Below, piece by piece: positions 11,439-20,845 of a stretch of 64,000 nucleotides of DNA. Location of the stretch: assembly GCA_022559845.1 (NCBI GenBank), contig CM040118.1, positions 238,003,224 through 238,067,223 on the forward strand, written 5' to 3'. Every line of letters begins with the position of its first letter. Within the stretch, counting starts at the first letter, position 1. A model generated the notes under the pieces. The model saw only the letters and a list, made by a program, of their open reading frames with translations, was not told where the DNA came from and made no database searches. Position numbers and translations under genes: made by a program. Origin of the DNA: Amorphophallus konjac. Lineage: Eukaryota; Streptophyta; Magnoliopsida; Alismatales; Araceae.

Positions 11439-12493
11439 TTAATCTTCTTCCTCTGAAGTTCCACCTTCAATGTCCTCCTCCTCATCACTCCATGTGCAGA
11501 CCATAGCTTGAGGTTTCTTCTTCTGGACCTTGAAATTCTTCCTCATTAATTTAGGGCAATCTTCCTTCATGTGACCTACTTTTTTACACTGATAATAGAT
11601 AACTTTGTCAGAATTTTTGTTCTTGTCAGATTTAAGATTTGAACTCTTACCTGTCTGATGCGGCCTTCTTTTCCTGAAAGTCTTACCTCTGGTTCTCAAG
11701 AACCTTTGGAATTGTCTGGTCAGTAGGGCCTGTTGAGCATCATCTAGATCTGAAAGATATTCATAATCTTCACTGCTTTCAGCATCTGACACTTTGAGAG
11801 CTACTGACGTACCCTTCCCCTGCTCCTCTACGTTCTTCCTGAAGTTGACTTCATAAGTCATTAACAAACCAATCAATTCATCCACTATCAAAGTAGACAA
11901 GTCCTTGGAATATTCGATCACAGATTCTTTAGTATGCCAAGAAGGGGGAAGGGACCTGAGTATTTTCCTAACAAGCTCACTGTCATTGTAATCTTTGCCT
12001 AGGTCCTTTAGATTATTAGTGAGTTATGAGAATCTGGAAAACATTTTGCTAATGGTCTCATCGGACTTCATTTCTAACAATTCAAAAATGGAGACAAGCA
12101 TATTCACCTTGGATGCTCTTACTTGGGATGTTCTTTCGTAAATCAATTCCAGCTTATCCCACATTTGTTTGGTAGATCTGCAGGCTGACACTCTTGAGTA
12201 CTCATTTGGATGTATTGTGCATTGCATCACATTCATGGCATCCAATTGACTGTAGATAGGCGAATTTGCTCCCTTGTCCATCCGTTTTCATCCTCTGGCA
12301 GCTGAAACGAACCATGTCTGACAACTCTCCAGATTTCATGGCTTTGGGCTCGCAGGAAAACCTCCATCCTATTTTTCCAGTAAATATTGTTAGATCCGTC
12401 AAAGAATGGCAGTCGGTTAATAGAATGTCCTTCAGCTAGATAGCTGCGAACATTGCCATTTTCATTTCTTCCCTGGTTGTTGGAGCACATCAT
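11439..12493 (-). pseudogene. Copia Gag
   Basis: Starts at 12493 just inside the PBS. The first frame (12233-12493) has LPFFDGSNNIYWKNRM, the DUF4219-like start of copia Gag. After a frameshift near 12260 the UBN2-type core follows (KQMWDKLELIYERTS, 12024-12281), then a stop at 12024. The last part (11439-11921) ends in the zinc knuckle YYQCKKVGHMKEDC, where the first Cys of the C-x2-C-x4-H-x4-C pattern is Tyr, again a G-to-A change. Gag packages the element RNA. The product would be truncated. Confidence 0.87.
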
Positions 12494-12500
12494 GAGAAGC

Positions 12501-12514
12501 CTGCTCTAATACCA
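12501..12514 (-). other. Primer binding site (initiator Met-tRNA)
   Basis: Read on the minus strand: TGGTATTAGAGCAG, two bases inside the 5' LTR end. It matches the usual plant PBS TGGTATCAGAGC with one C-to-T change. It confirms that 12517 is the inner end of the 5' LTR. Confidence 0.88.
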
Positions 12515-12516
12515 AT

Positions 12517-14396
12517 TGATAGAAATGGAAAGATAGATCTATAAGGGGGGATGAATAGATCTACTACCCAAATAACTAAATTAAAATTGAAGTGCTACAA
12601 AATGATTTAATACTAAACGATGGAGCAAATTGAGCACAAGAGCCGGATTAGATCAATGAGCAACAAGCTGATCTGTAGAGAATAATGAAATGAGTTGGGT
12701 CCAAGAAATCATATATTTAAAAAAATTTGCTCACCACGTAGCAAATCAGCATACAACCAACACCTAAGATCAATACGAGGCGAAGGGTTGATCCAAGGGT
12801 CTCCTCATGCAAGGGGCAGCGTTTTGGATAGACTTAGCCTATCTTTCCAGCTACGTCTTTTGATATACACTTAGTTGTTGCAAATCACGATAGATAGCAA
12901 GAGAAGCAAACCACAAATCAAACGAGATGATTTTTTAGGTGGTTTGATTGTGACCAGCAATCTACATCCACTCCTCACTCAATTTGAGTGTGGCTTCCTT
13001 GCACAAAGCAAAAAACAAACGCAAACTCAGTCTCCAACAGAGGCTGATTCCACAGCTTAAGCCTGGGGGAACACAATCCTTGCTTCTTCTGAATTCTTAG
13101 AAGGAAACGTGAGCAACGTCCAGGTGCCCACAACTAGAGAACCAATCTTCTCTTCCTCTAAAGCACAGAGGGTACCTCGGAGAACGGATCTCCCTTTCTC
13201 TGATAGACTCATAGGGAATCCCCGAGAACAAGGTCTCCCTTCTTCTGAAGTTTCAGAAGGAACATAATTCAAAGACTTCGAACTGAATTGAGAAAAACAA
13301 AAACAAAAATACAAGTGACTGCTATAAAGAATCGAAAAATCAAATCGAGCGGTAGATTAAAATTGAAGCACTCTCTATTGGAGATGGATTGGCTATGCTC
13401 AGATCACTCTTCTTCTCTCAGGTTGAGATGGGTCTCTCTCTTTTTCTCTGAAGAGCTTTCTCACTTCAAATAGTAGCAGCGACAACTTTCTCTCCATAGA
13501 CTTCGAACGGCTTGATACATATATATATAGCAGAGAGTTTTCTTTCATTGAAAATCTGATCCACAGTCGAATTAATTCATTGGTCCAGGTGGCAAAGAGA
13601 ATATTCAGACTGTTGTGAACCTTCAAGAGCTCAGCCATGTGGATTGGTTTACGCGCCAAAGTGTTAAGGTCGTTGGCACGTGAATTGGATTACGCGTAAA
13701 GAGTTTATGGTAGCTTGCACGTGATCCACTTGAGTTCCTCACGAGCTCGGTTGTTTTTCAGACTTGTAGAGCTATTTGTCACCCAAACGGTACATTTTTC
13801 ACCATTGTGGAACTATTATTCACCCATATTCTCTTGAAGCCGTCGCCAGTACTTATCTTTTTGAAGGTTGAAGAAGGCTGTGTCGACGTGCTTCCTTGCT
13901 GCGTTGACGCGGTGTAATAGACGAGCCTTTGGACAGAAGGCTTTGAATGCTGGCATTTGACTTGGTGCGTCGATGCTGTGTAGTTCGAGTTCTGCTTCCT
14001 TGATGCGTCAATGCACTACTCTGTTGCATTGATGCTCTACTCTATTGTGTCGATGCTCTACTCTGTTGCGTCGATGCTCCAATGAAGATGAAATTTTGGA
14101 ATGCTTCTGGGAACATGACTGCCTTGACGCAGTAGTGATCCTGCGTCGACGTTCTGATAGTAAACAGAACGCATGTTCTCTTGAGTCTTCTGGAACCATT
14201 GTTGCGTTGACGTAGTAATCGTCCTGTGTCAACTCCACCTTGTTTCTAAGTGACTTGATCTGTCATTCCTGCAGTTTATTTAAAAGGTCTTTTAGTCAAA
14301 CTAAACTATACAAAAAGAGCACATGCATTTAAGACTTATTATATGAGCTAAAGAACCATATTGTCTTGACATCATCAAAACATACAGAATGCAACA
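12517..14396 (-). repeat. 5' LTR of the copia element
   Basis: 1880 bp, TG at 14396-14395 and CA at 12518-12517 when read on the minus strand. It shares the TATA run (about 13519-13529), the purine/pyrimidine stretches and the CG-word cluster (about 13880-14230) with the 3' LTR. The word cluster differs in detail from the other LTR: several CGTCGATG and CGTTGATG words are gained or lost by transitions. Confidence 0.92.
13517..13530 (-). promoter_or_regulatory. Probable TATA box of the copia 5' LTR
   Basis: An alternating TA run (CTATATATATATGTATC on the minus strand) sits about 880 bp into the LTR, downstream of the CG-word cluster. The equivalent in the 3' LTR is at 4577-4590. Transcription would run toward lower coordinates. 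Confidence 0.6.
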
Positions 14397-15017
14397 GCCA
14401 ATTCCAAAGTTATGTTCATCTGGAGCATCTATCTTTGTATTTCATACTTGCATCTTGTCCTTGGTTCTGTAGGGGAATTGCTTCCCTTTTCTCTTGAGCT
14501 TATATCTGCCCTTGGTTTTAATGTTCGTTAATGATCATCCTTTCTGCTAGATCTAGTGTCAAGTTATATCATTCATGCATCGAATGCTCATGTACACGAT
14601 TAATTGGATAATTACTTATATCTTGCTTGATGAGAGATGTAATTCCTACTAAGCTTTTGCTCATCCAGCCTATTTTAACATTTTTCAGGTAATAATGCCG
14701 AAGACAATCAATCAACGGGGAAAGGCAAGAGTGATGAGTGCTCTGGAGAATATAGTCGGTGTCTTTTATTTTATTGAGTCTTGTCCTATCATTTGAGTCT
14801 TTATCCTTTTATTAAGTGTATTTTGAGTCTTTTTCTTTTACTTATGTAAGTTGAGTCGAGATATGTAATTTAGACATTTGATTATTTATAAGAATTATAT
14901 TATGTCAACATTGTCTGGCCTTACATTTGTGGCTTATGGTTTGCTCTGAATATTCATGACTGTTCCCTGCCACGTTTCGAGCAATGCATTCCGCTGCTAT
15001 TGGTTCGGAGCGTGACA
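14397..15017 (+). mobile_element. Right end of an LTR interrupted by the copia element
   Basis: From the copia end to GGAGCGTGACA at 15007-15017, which matches the Tekay LTR end GGGGCGTGATA at 35569-35579. Inside, TTTTTCAGGTAATAATG (about 14681) and the following GAGTC-rich, T-rich stretch parallel 35205-35400 of the Tekay LTR. No PBS follows. Instead gag-related sequence of Tat copy A starts at once, so this is a solo LTR or a 3' LTR inserted into that element. No coding content. Confidence 0.6.
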
Positions 15018-15350
15018 TTCTCGGGGTCATGTTCGCAAACCTCATGGAGGTCCATGATATCGAGCCCGTCACCACTGCAAAGGCGACAACCAAAGAAGAA
15101 GCGAAGGTGGTGGGCTGCTACGTCCACCACATAGACACCAGAAGGAAACACACTCCAGCGGCCCGGCGGGCAGCCAGGAAGAATGCCGACACACTATAAG
15201 GCCGGCTCTCCGTCTCGGGAAAATCCGTTATGATTAGAGGAGTCTGGGTGTACCTGAATGGCCGCCAGGCCACGATCGCTCCCGATAGGGTGATACAAGT
15301 TGTGCCGATGCACAACCAATTTCAAGCACTAGCCCCACACATGGTCCAAA
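15018..15350 (+). pseudogene. Remnant of the region upstream of gag in copy A
   Basis: The frame entering at 14984 reads VMFANLMEVHDIEP after the LTR junction and continues past one stop (15197) into SGKSVMIRGVWVYLNGRQAT and then DRVIQVVPMHNQFQAL. This looks like real protein sequence, because it stays coherent while the other frames are full of stops. I cannot assign a domain. It may be an N-terminal extension of Gag or an extra upstream ORF such as Tat/Ogre elements carry. A frameshift near 15350 joins it to the gag frame. Confidence 0.4.
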
Positions 15351-18300
15351 TTGAAGGGAGGGTTGGCCCCGAAGCTGACCAAATTTAGACAACTGCGGGT
15401 GCCCAAGTGGCGGGCCCCAGCCCCAGTACGGCCAGAGCTTGTCATGAATGACATGTTCAAAAGGGAAAGAGAAGATGAAGAAGAAAAGACCAAGATGCTA
15501 GTTCAAGCGTCTCGAAGGCCAGCCTTCCGAGCTTATGGCCGGCAGGGGAACATTTACTCAAATGATGGAAGGTACAGCGAGAGGTCCGAGCGAAGGCGCC
15601 TCGCCTATAGATCCTCGGCACCAACTAGAGTGCCATCACATAGAGTCTGCCCCACCAATGGGCAAGATGATGTCACTCAGGCCATATGAGGATACCTCCG
15701 TGGCCTCAGAAACACCCTCTTGGGAACACAACGGCTCCTAGAAGCCGTGAATGATGTGGAAAGAAGCCAGGGACAACAAATCAACCCAAAAAGAATAGAA
15801 GATGCAGAGTCAGGATGCTATGGGTCACCCCTCCGTGAAGAAGCTATGCCGAGAATCTCGATATTTGACAGGTTAACTTTCCATGTACAGTCAACCAGGA
15901 AAGTGACCTAGAGAAACAAGAAGCTACAGACTTACACCTGCAATATGGCCGGAGTGGCCAGCCAGTACGGGGCCCTCCCCGTAGATCATGAAGAAGTGGC
16001 CAGGCTTGTTGAAAGGCTGGGTCCTGTCACCAGGAGAGGGAGAGCCACAGCCGAGGTAATACAAGCCCTCGCCGGTGAAAGAAGCACAGATGCGGTCGCC
16101 ATGCCGGCGACCATGATTACTACTAAAGATGAAGAAGAAAGGCCAGTACATTCTCCAGATATTCCATTAGAATGGGGAGGCCAAGTTCCCAGCCCATCTA
16201 CCCCCGATCCGGCGATGATGCTGCTACTTCATGCATATCAGCAGGTGATCGAAGCTCTGAAAAGGCAAGTGAGCGAATTGACCATGCATGCTTCTGCCTC
16301 GAAGTAGGTCGAAGCCCCTCCAGAAACATCTCGGCGAGGCTCTGATGAATTCAAGGGCTCACCCCAAATGACGGCTTCACAGCCGATACCTAACTACACT
16401 GGGGACACGACCCCAATACCACACTCGGCTCCTCAACACGAAGGCACCGCCACGGTACCTCAGGCAACGGTGTTGGCAATGCCACAAAGCCAACCGACTC
16501 ATTTCTACCTAGAGCCGGTGGACCCGATAATGGCAAACAAGCTGATGATTGAACAAATGATCGAGATGAAGCTGGCCGATCAAAGTACCAAGGAATATGC
16601 CTCTTTTGATGCGTACAAGGTGCCCTACCCTGTCCATCATGCGGCCAACAGATTTTCTCCCAGTGTCAACAAGCCGCCGAAGTTTGACAAGTTCAATGGG
16701 AAAGGTTCGCCAAAGGAACATATAGCCTATTACATCAACGTGATGGGTGATTTGGCGACCGATGAATCGTACTTATTGAAGTTCTTCGGGTCCTCGCTCA
16801 TGGGGCTCGCCTTCGAATGGTACTCAAACCTGCCGGTAGGGTCCATTAGTGACTGGCCGGATATGCAATGAAAGTTCAAGGAGCGGTTCCACGTCATCGA
16901 AAGGGAGGTCACCGTGTCCGAACTCTATTCAACTTGGCAGAAGAATGATAAAACTGCTCTGGAATATATCAAGAGATGGTCGAACCTTAGCATGAGGTGC
17001 AGGCGCCCGCCACACCAAGAAGATGCAGTCCAAATCTACAAACAAAATCAGAAATGGGAAGTCCTCGAACGGATGATCGACATGGAGATCAGGTCTTTCG
17101 ACCTATTGAACACTGTGGTGGCGGAAATCGAGGCTTTCCTCTCCAGATATTCTTCCACCCCGACTGTCTCAAGCTAGAAGGCAAAGTTGGCTGATAAGCG
17201 GCCCTTGCCCAAAGAAGTCAACATAGTCCACTTTAAGGACTTCGAGCAGCAGAAGAACAAGGATAAAAGAGTCACCAACACTCCTCCTGCCAAGCCGGTT
17301 GAACAACAGGAAGGCTCCTCCTTGCGATCCAGAATGAAGAGGCTCTATTCCTTCCCAAAGGAGAAGACATGGGTCCTCTTTGAATGGGCCACCAGATACA
17401 ACAAGATCACTCTCCCAGAGCCGAAGAGACTCAATGATGCTAAGAAGAAAGATGATCCTCGATACTGCCCATACCATAAGATGCTCGGACACTCCATCGA
17501 AGACTATTATGTGTTCAAAGACATCATTGAAGGTATGATCAAGAATGGAGAACTCCAAATGGGTGAACACAAGGTGGACCCACCATGCCCTCACGAGATG
17601 CCTGTCATGGGGGCCATGGCCAATTTGATATCTTTATATCAACAATTGCCCGAGGAGGTGGCAGAAGCTTGTACAAAGCACACCTACGAGGCATTCGTCC
17701 TGGCGCCTGCAAAGGACCAGGGAAATTGGCAGATGGTGCCAAAGAAGGCAAGAAGAAAGTTGGCATCCCACCCTACCCCGAGAGTCTGAATTCATGGTCT
17801 CACACCTCAGCTACCACCGCCGGTTGTAACCCTAGTCTAGTACGAAACCACTCCTCAACTAGTCCTCCGAAGGCCAACCGATAACAAGAAGAAGCAGGTC
17901 CCGCTGCGGATGCACAAGCAAGCCAACCTTGCAGTCAAACGACTGGAGGCAATCATCGACGAGTTGGAGGAATATGAACAACCCAAGATCTAGCTGGTGC
18001 AACTAAAAGTATATGTCCCTTAGGAGCATTTTGAATCCCTGGAGTTGGCCGAAGAAGCCGAAGTCGAAGCAGAAGAACCAGGAATAAGGGATGAACCTCC
18101 CCAAGAGCAGCCACCAGCTGTGAAGGAGAAGAAAAAGAAGAAGAAGTCAAAGAATAAAAGAAAATTCAACATTGTATCCTACAATACTTTGTCGGCCCTG
18201 CTCAACATGGCTCAAAATACCAAAGAAGAAGATGAAGAAATATGCTTCGTGCGATCCGAAGCAAACCTGGCCGAAGCTTCCATCTCCCAGCATGCCACTA

Positions 18301-18985
18301 GATCTGGGAGGAGATGGGGACGTTTGCCCCCGGCCAATCACAATATCATATTCAGGGGTGAACAGTGGTATCAAATCCCCAAACCTGAAGTGAAAGGTGC
18401 GAGAGTCCTGCCTCCATCGAGCCTCTACCCCGAAGATACAACCGGCGAAGTGGTCCCCTTGTTCGCCGAATTATTGCTTGCACAGAACGGAAAACAGCCA
18501 AGCTAGCAGGCCAATTCAAAAGCCAAAAACACTTCTGTCTTGATCTTCGAAGCGCCATCCTCGGAAAACAAAGATAATGAGGGCACTTCCGCTGTAGCTA
18601 AGCCCGTCCAGATAAAGGAACCAGCCGACCAAGTATGTCGGGATCGGGCAACCCCCTAAGAGGAAGATAAACTATCTTCTCCGCCAACTCCTCCGGTACC
18701 AAACCATGGTAATCATAGCAAGGTCGAAGAAGCAAGATTAACCAATGTTCAAGCCGGCACACGAATACTGAAGTAATTAAAAAGGATCCCAGTAAGATTC
18801 AGCTTCTGGGAGATACTCTCCCCATATGAAGAAACCTGACAGGCTGTCATTGCAGCTTTGCAAACCCTAGCATACTACGAGAGCTGCTTCACCGAGATGC
18901 ATTCAGGGATAGCCATTACCTTCACTGAATAAGATATGCTCTTGCCCTCGGGCAGCCACAATAGACTCTTGTACATGAGCGGGCA
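15351..18985 (+). pseudogene. Tat-type Gag and pre-protease linker, copy A
   Basis: One frame runs from 15351 to about 18985 with roughly a dozen in-frame stops. In order: MAGVASQYGALPVDHEEVAR (15945), a short coiled coil near 16215-16300, the Gag core from DPIMANKLMIEQMIEMKL (16523) through PPKFDKFNGKGSPKEH (16675) to IKRWSNLSMRCRRPP (16966), and a zinc-knuckle-like YCPYHKMLGHSIEDYYVFKD near 17463 in which the second Cys expected after HSIED is Tyr. A Lys-rich stretch (about 18130-18160) and PVRFSFWEIL, ITFTE and PSGSHNRLLYM (18780-18980) are the segment that normally leads into the protease. MQ-stop-KFKE at 16869 is a Trp-to-stop change. Gag would form the particle. Confidence 0.8.
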
Positions 18986-19055
18986 GTTGAACAGTGTTTT
19001 ACGTGCGTGGGGAGTCACTTGTGTTTTGTCCTCGCCACGGGGGGTGCAAACTCAC

Positions 19056-20845
19056 CTGTTATGGAAGGCCGAGATAGGTTGACTGGGCACGCGGAGATTC
19101 TGGCGTTATTGAGAAGAAGGCAGAGAGGACTATATGAGCGCGCTGGAAGGAATGGCGTATGGTTCATCATTCTGGGAGACTGGGATAGGGATGGCCGGGT
19201 GAAATGCGGGCGTGGCAATCGATTTCTCGACAATCACCTATGGAACTAAGGATTGATCAGGGAAGCATCGCCAGGACGTGGCACGTGGCTCGAGAGATCA
19301 GGCGACATGTGGATAGAAGGGGTTCCACGGGTGCGAGTGCGCAGGCGATTATGGGGATTTGTGTACTAGACGTCTTTCCCCACCAGTCACAAGCAACTGG
19401 TGTTTATTTTACATCGGATTGAATCCGAATACCTTTATTTCTACTGCCGAAGAGAGAGTCAGGGACCCTGGGAGCCACGACGTCGGGAGGGCTTAGTCCG
19501 TGCAACAGCGACAGGGCAACAGCAACACAACAGGGATAACTAGGGGCAGAGAGACTGGTTTCGGCGAGGAGGGGGATCCGCTCCCTGACTGGATTACATG
19601 ACTTATATGCCATGAAAGGCATTTATATGGGGGCATGAGAGCCCGATTACAATTGCTTGCAAGCCACGGGACAATTTCAAAATTCATGACGGTCCCCGGG
19701 TCATTGCATTATTGTGTGGGTAGTTCCGTATCTATACATAGTGTTCGTCAGGGGACCGGTGACTCAGCAAGATGGCGCCCGAGGGGCATCACAATGTATT
19801 CCTAACATGAGACAATGTCGAGGTCAGGGTAGTAGGGATGCCGTAGGCAGCATTATGCTGGGGAAGTTGAGTGGTCCGGTGTCGGGGGCACCGTTGTGAC
19901 TGGAGTTGTTGAGTGATCGAGCACCGTGGGCCCCGATGTGACTGGAGTCGCTGGCCGTCGGGTGCCGGGGGCACTGATATGACTGAGGTTGTTGAGTGAT
20001 CGGGCGCCGTGGGCCCCGATGTGACTGGAGTCGCTGGCAGTCGGGTGCCGGGGGCACCGTTGTGACTGAGGTTGCAGGCAGTCGGGTGCCGGGGGGCACC
20101 GTTGTGACTGAAGGAGGCGGGCGTCGGGAGACCTCGATGGTCGTATTCGGGGCCCGGTGTGACTGGCCGTCGGGTGCCGGGGGCACCGTTGTGACTGAAG
20201 GAGGCGGGCGCTGGGAGATCTCGATGGTTGTGCTCGGGGCCCGATGTGACTGGCAGTCGGGTGCGGGGGGCACCGTTGTGACTAAAGGAGCTGGGCGCCG
20301 TGAAAAGGCTGAGGCCCGAGTATAGGTACATGTATTCAATTGGTTTCATGCTTTATGAGAGCCACGTGGGATTTACAAATGGGCCAAGGAGGCCAAAGTA
20401 CAACTGGCGCAAGCCACGGGACAATTCTGACCCGCAGATCGGTCCCCGGGTCACTGCGGGATAAGGCGGATATCCACATGTTTTACAGAGGCTCCCCATG
20501 AGGAGATCGAGACAAGCCCAACTGCCTAGGTGGCAGGGGTGGTTGTGGGCTTGCGCCTGACGGAGGTTGGACGCGGCTCAAGGTGAGCGGTCGGGTCCGG
20601 GCCTCGGAAGGCGAATGTCGTCATGCTAGGGAGTCGAGGCCGGCCCCGGGAATATTACTTCCGAACCAGGGTCTGGATAACTCAAGTCATCAGTCCAAGC
20701 GGTCGGTGGCCAGCTCGAGTCGAGCGGTAGGCAGGCGGTTCCGTAACGAAAATAGGTGCAGCATCATGGCGTAAGCGTGGCCACCGTGGGTTGACATATG
20801 CGGGCGGACCCGGAATACGGGTGTGTTCTCCGTTGTCATAACGCC
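19056..20845 (+). repeat. LTR 'R' of Tat copy A, left part
   Basis: Non-coding, GC-rich DNA homologous to 57270-58350 in copy C. Shared blocks include CACCTATGGAAC (19238 and 57440), GTCTTTCCCCACC (19370 and 57580), TTTCATGCTTTAT (20342 and 57832) and CGGTCCCCGGGTC (20441). A tandem array at about 19875-20300 is found only here. Both-strand open frames across it are by-products of high GC content. The sequence stops after CATAACGCC at 20845, where the LINE is inserted. Confidence 0.7.
19875..20300. repeat. Tandem array of about 89-bp units inside LTR R
   Basis: GTCGGGTGCCGGGGGCACC and GGGCCC(C/G)GRTGTGACTGG recur five or more times. Two sub-types are visible: one with GTTGTTGAGTGATCG (19895, 19990) and one with GAAGGAGGCGGGCG (20107, 20196), each with a spacing close to 89-95 bp. 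The matching place in copy C (about 57690-57830) has no array, so it expanded or was lost in one copy. Confidence 0.75.

Larger units (their letters stand above)
3572..14396 (-). mobile_element. Ty1/copia element, Sirevirus-like, complete but decayed
   Basis: A 10.8-kb minus-strand element. It has two LTRs (3572-5459 and 12517-14396), a PBS inside the right LTR, a polypurine tract inside the left LTR, and between them gag, protease, integrase, RT and RNase H in copia order. The RT motif YVDDIIFGS, a long coiled-coil stretch after gag, several PPT-like tracts before the 3' LTR and CG palindromes in the LTRs all fit Sirevirus (SIRE/Maximus) elements. Frameshifts and stops occur in every domain, so it cannot be autonomous. 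By eye the LTRs are about 93-95% identical, suggesting a moderately old insertion. I found no matching target duplication: the flanks are GTGAA and GCCAA. Confidence 0.9.

Noticed and set aside
3562..14406. Target-site duplication of the copia element
   Set aside because: The five bases before 3572 (GTGAA) and after 14396 (GCCAA) do not match. No shift of one or two bases helps.
19007..20349. Several long frames on both strands in GC-rich DNA
   Set aside because: They span the 89-bp array and LTR R in all frames. The homologous region of copy C does not keep them open.
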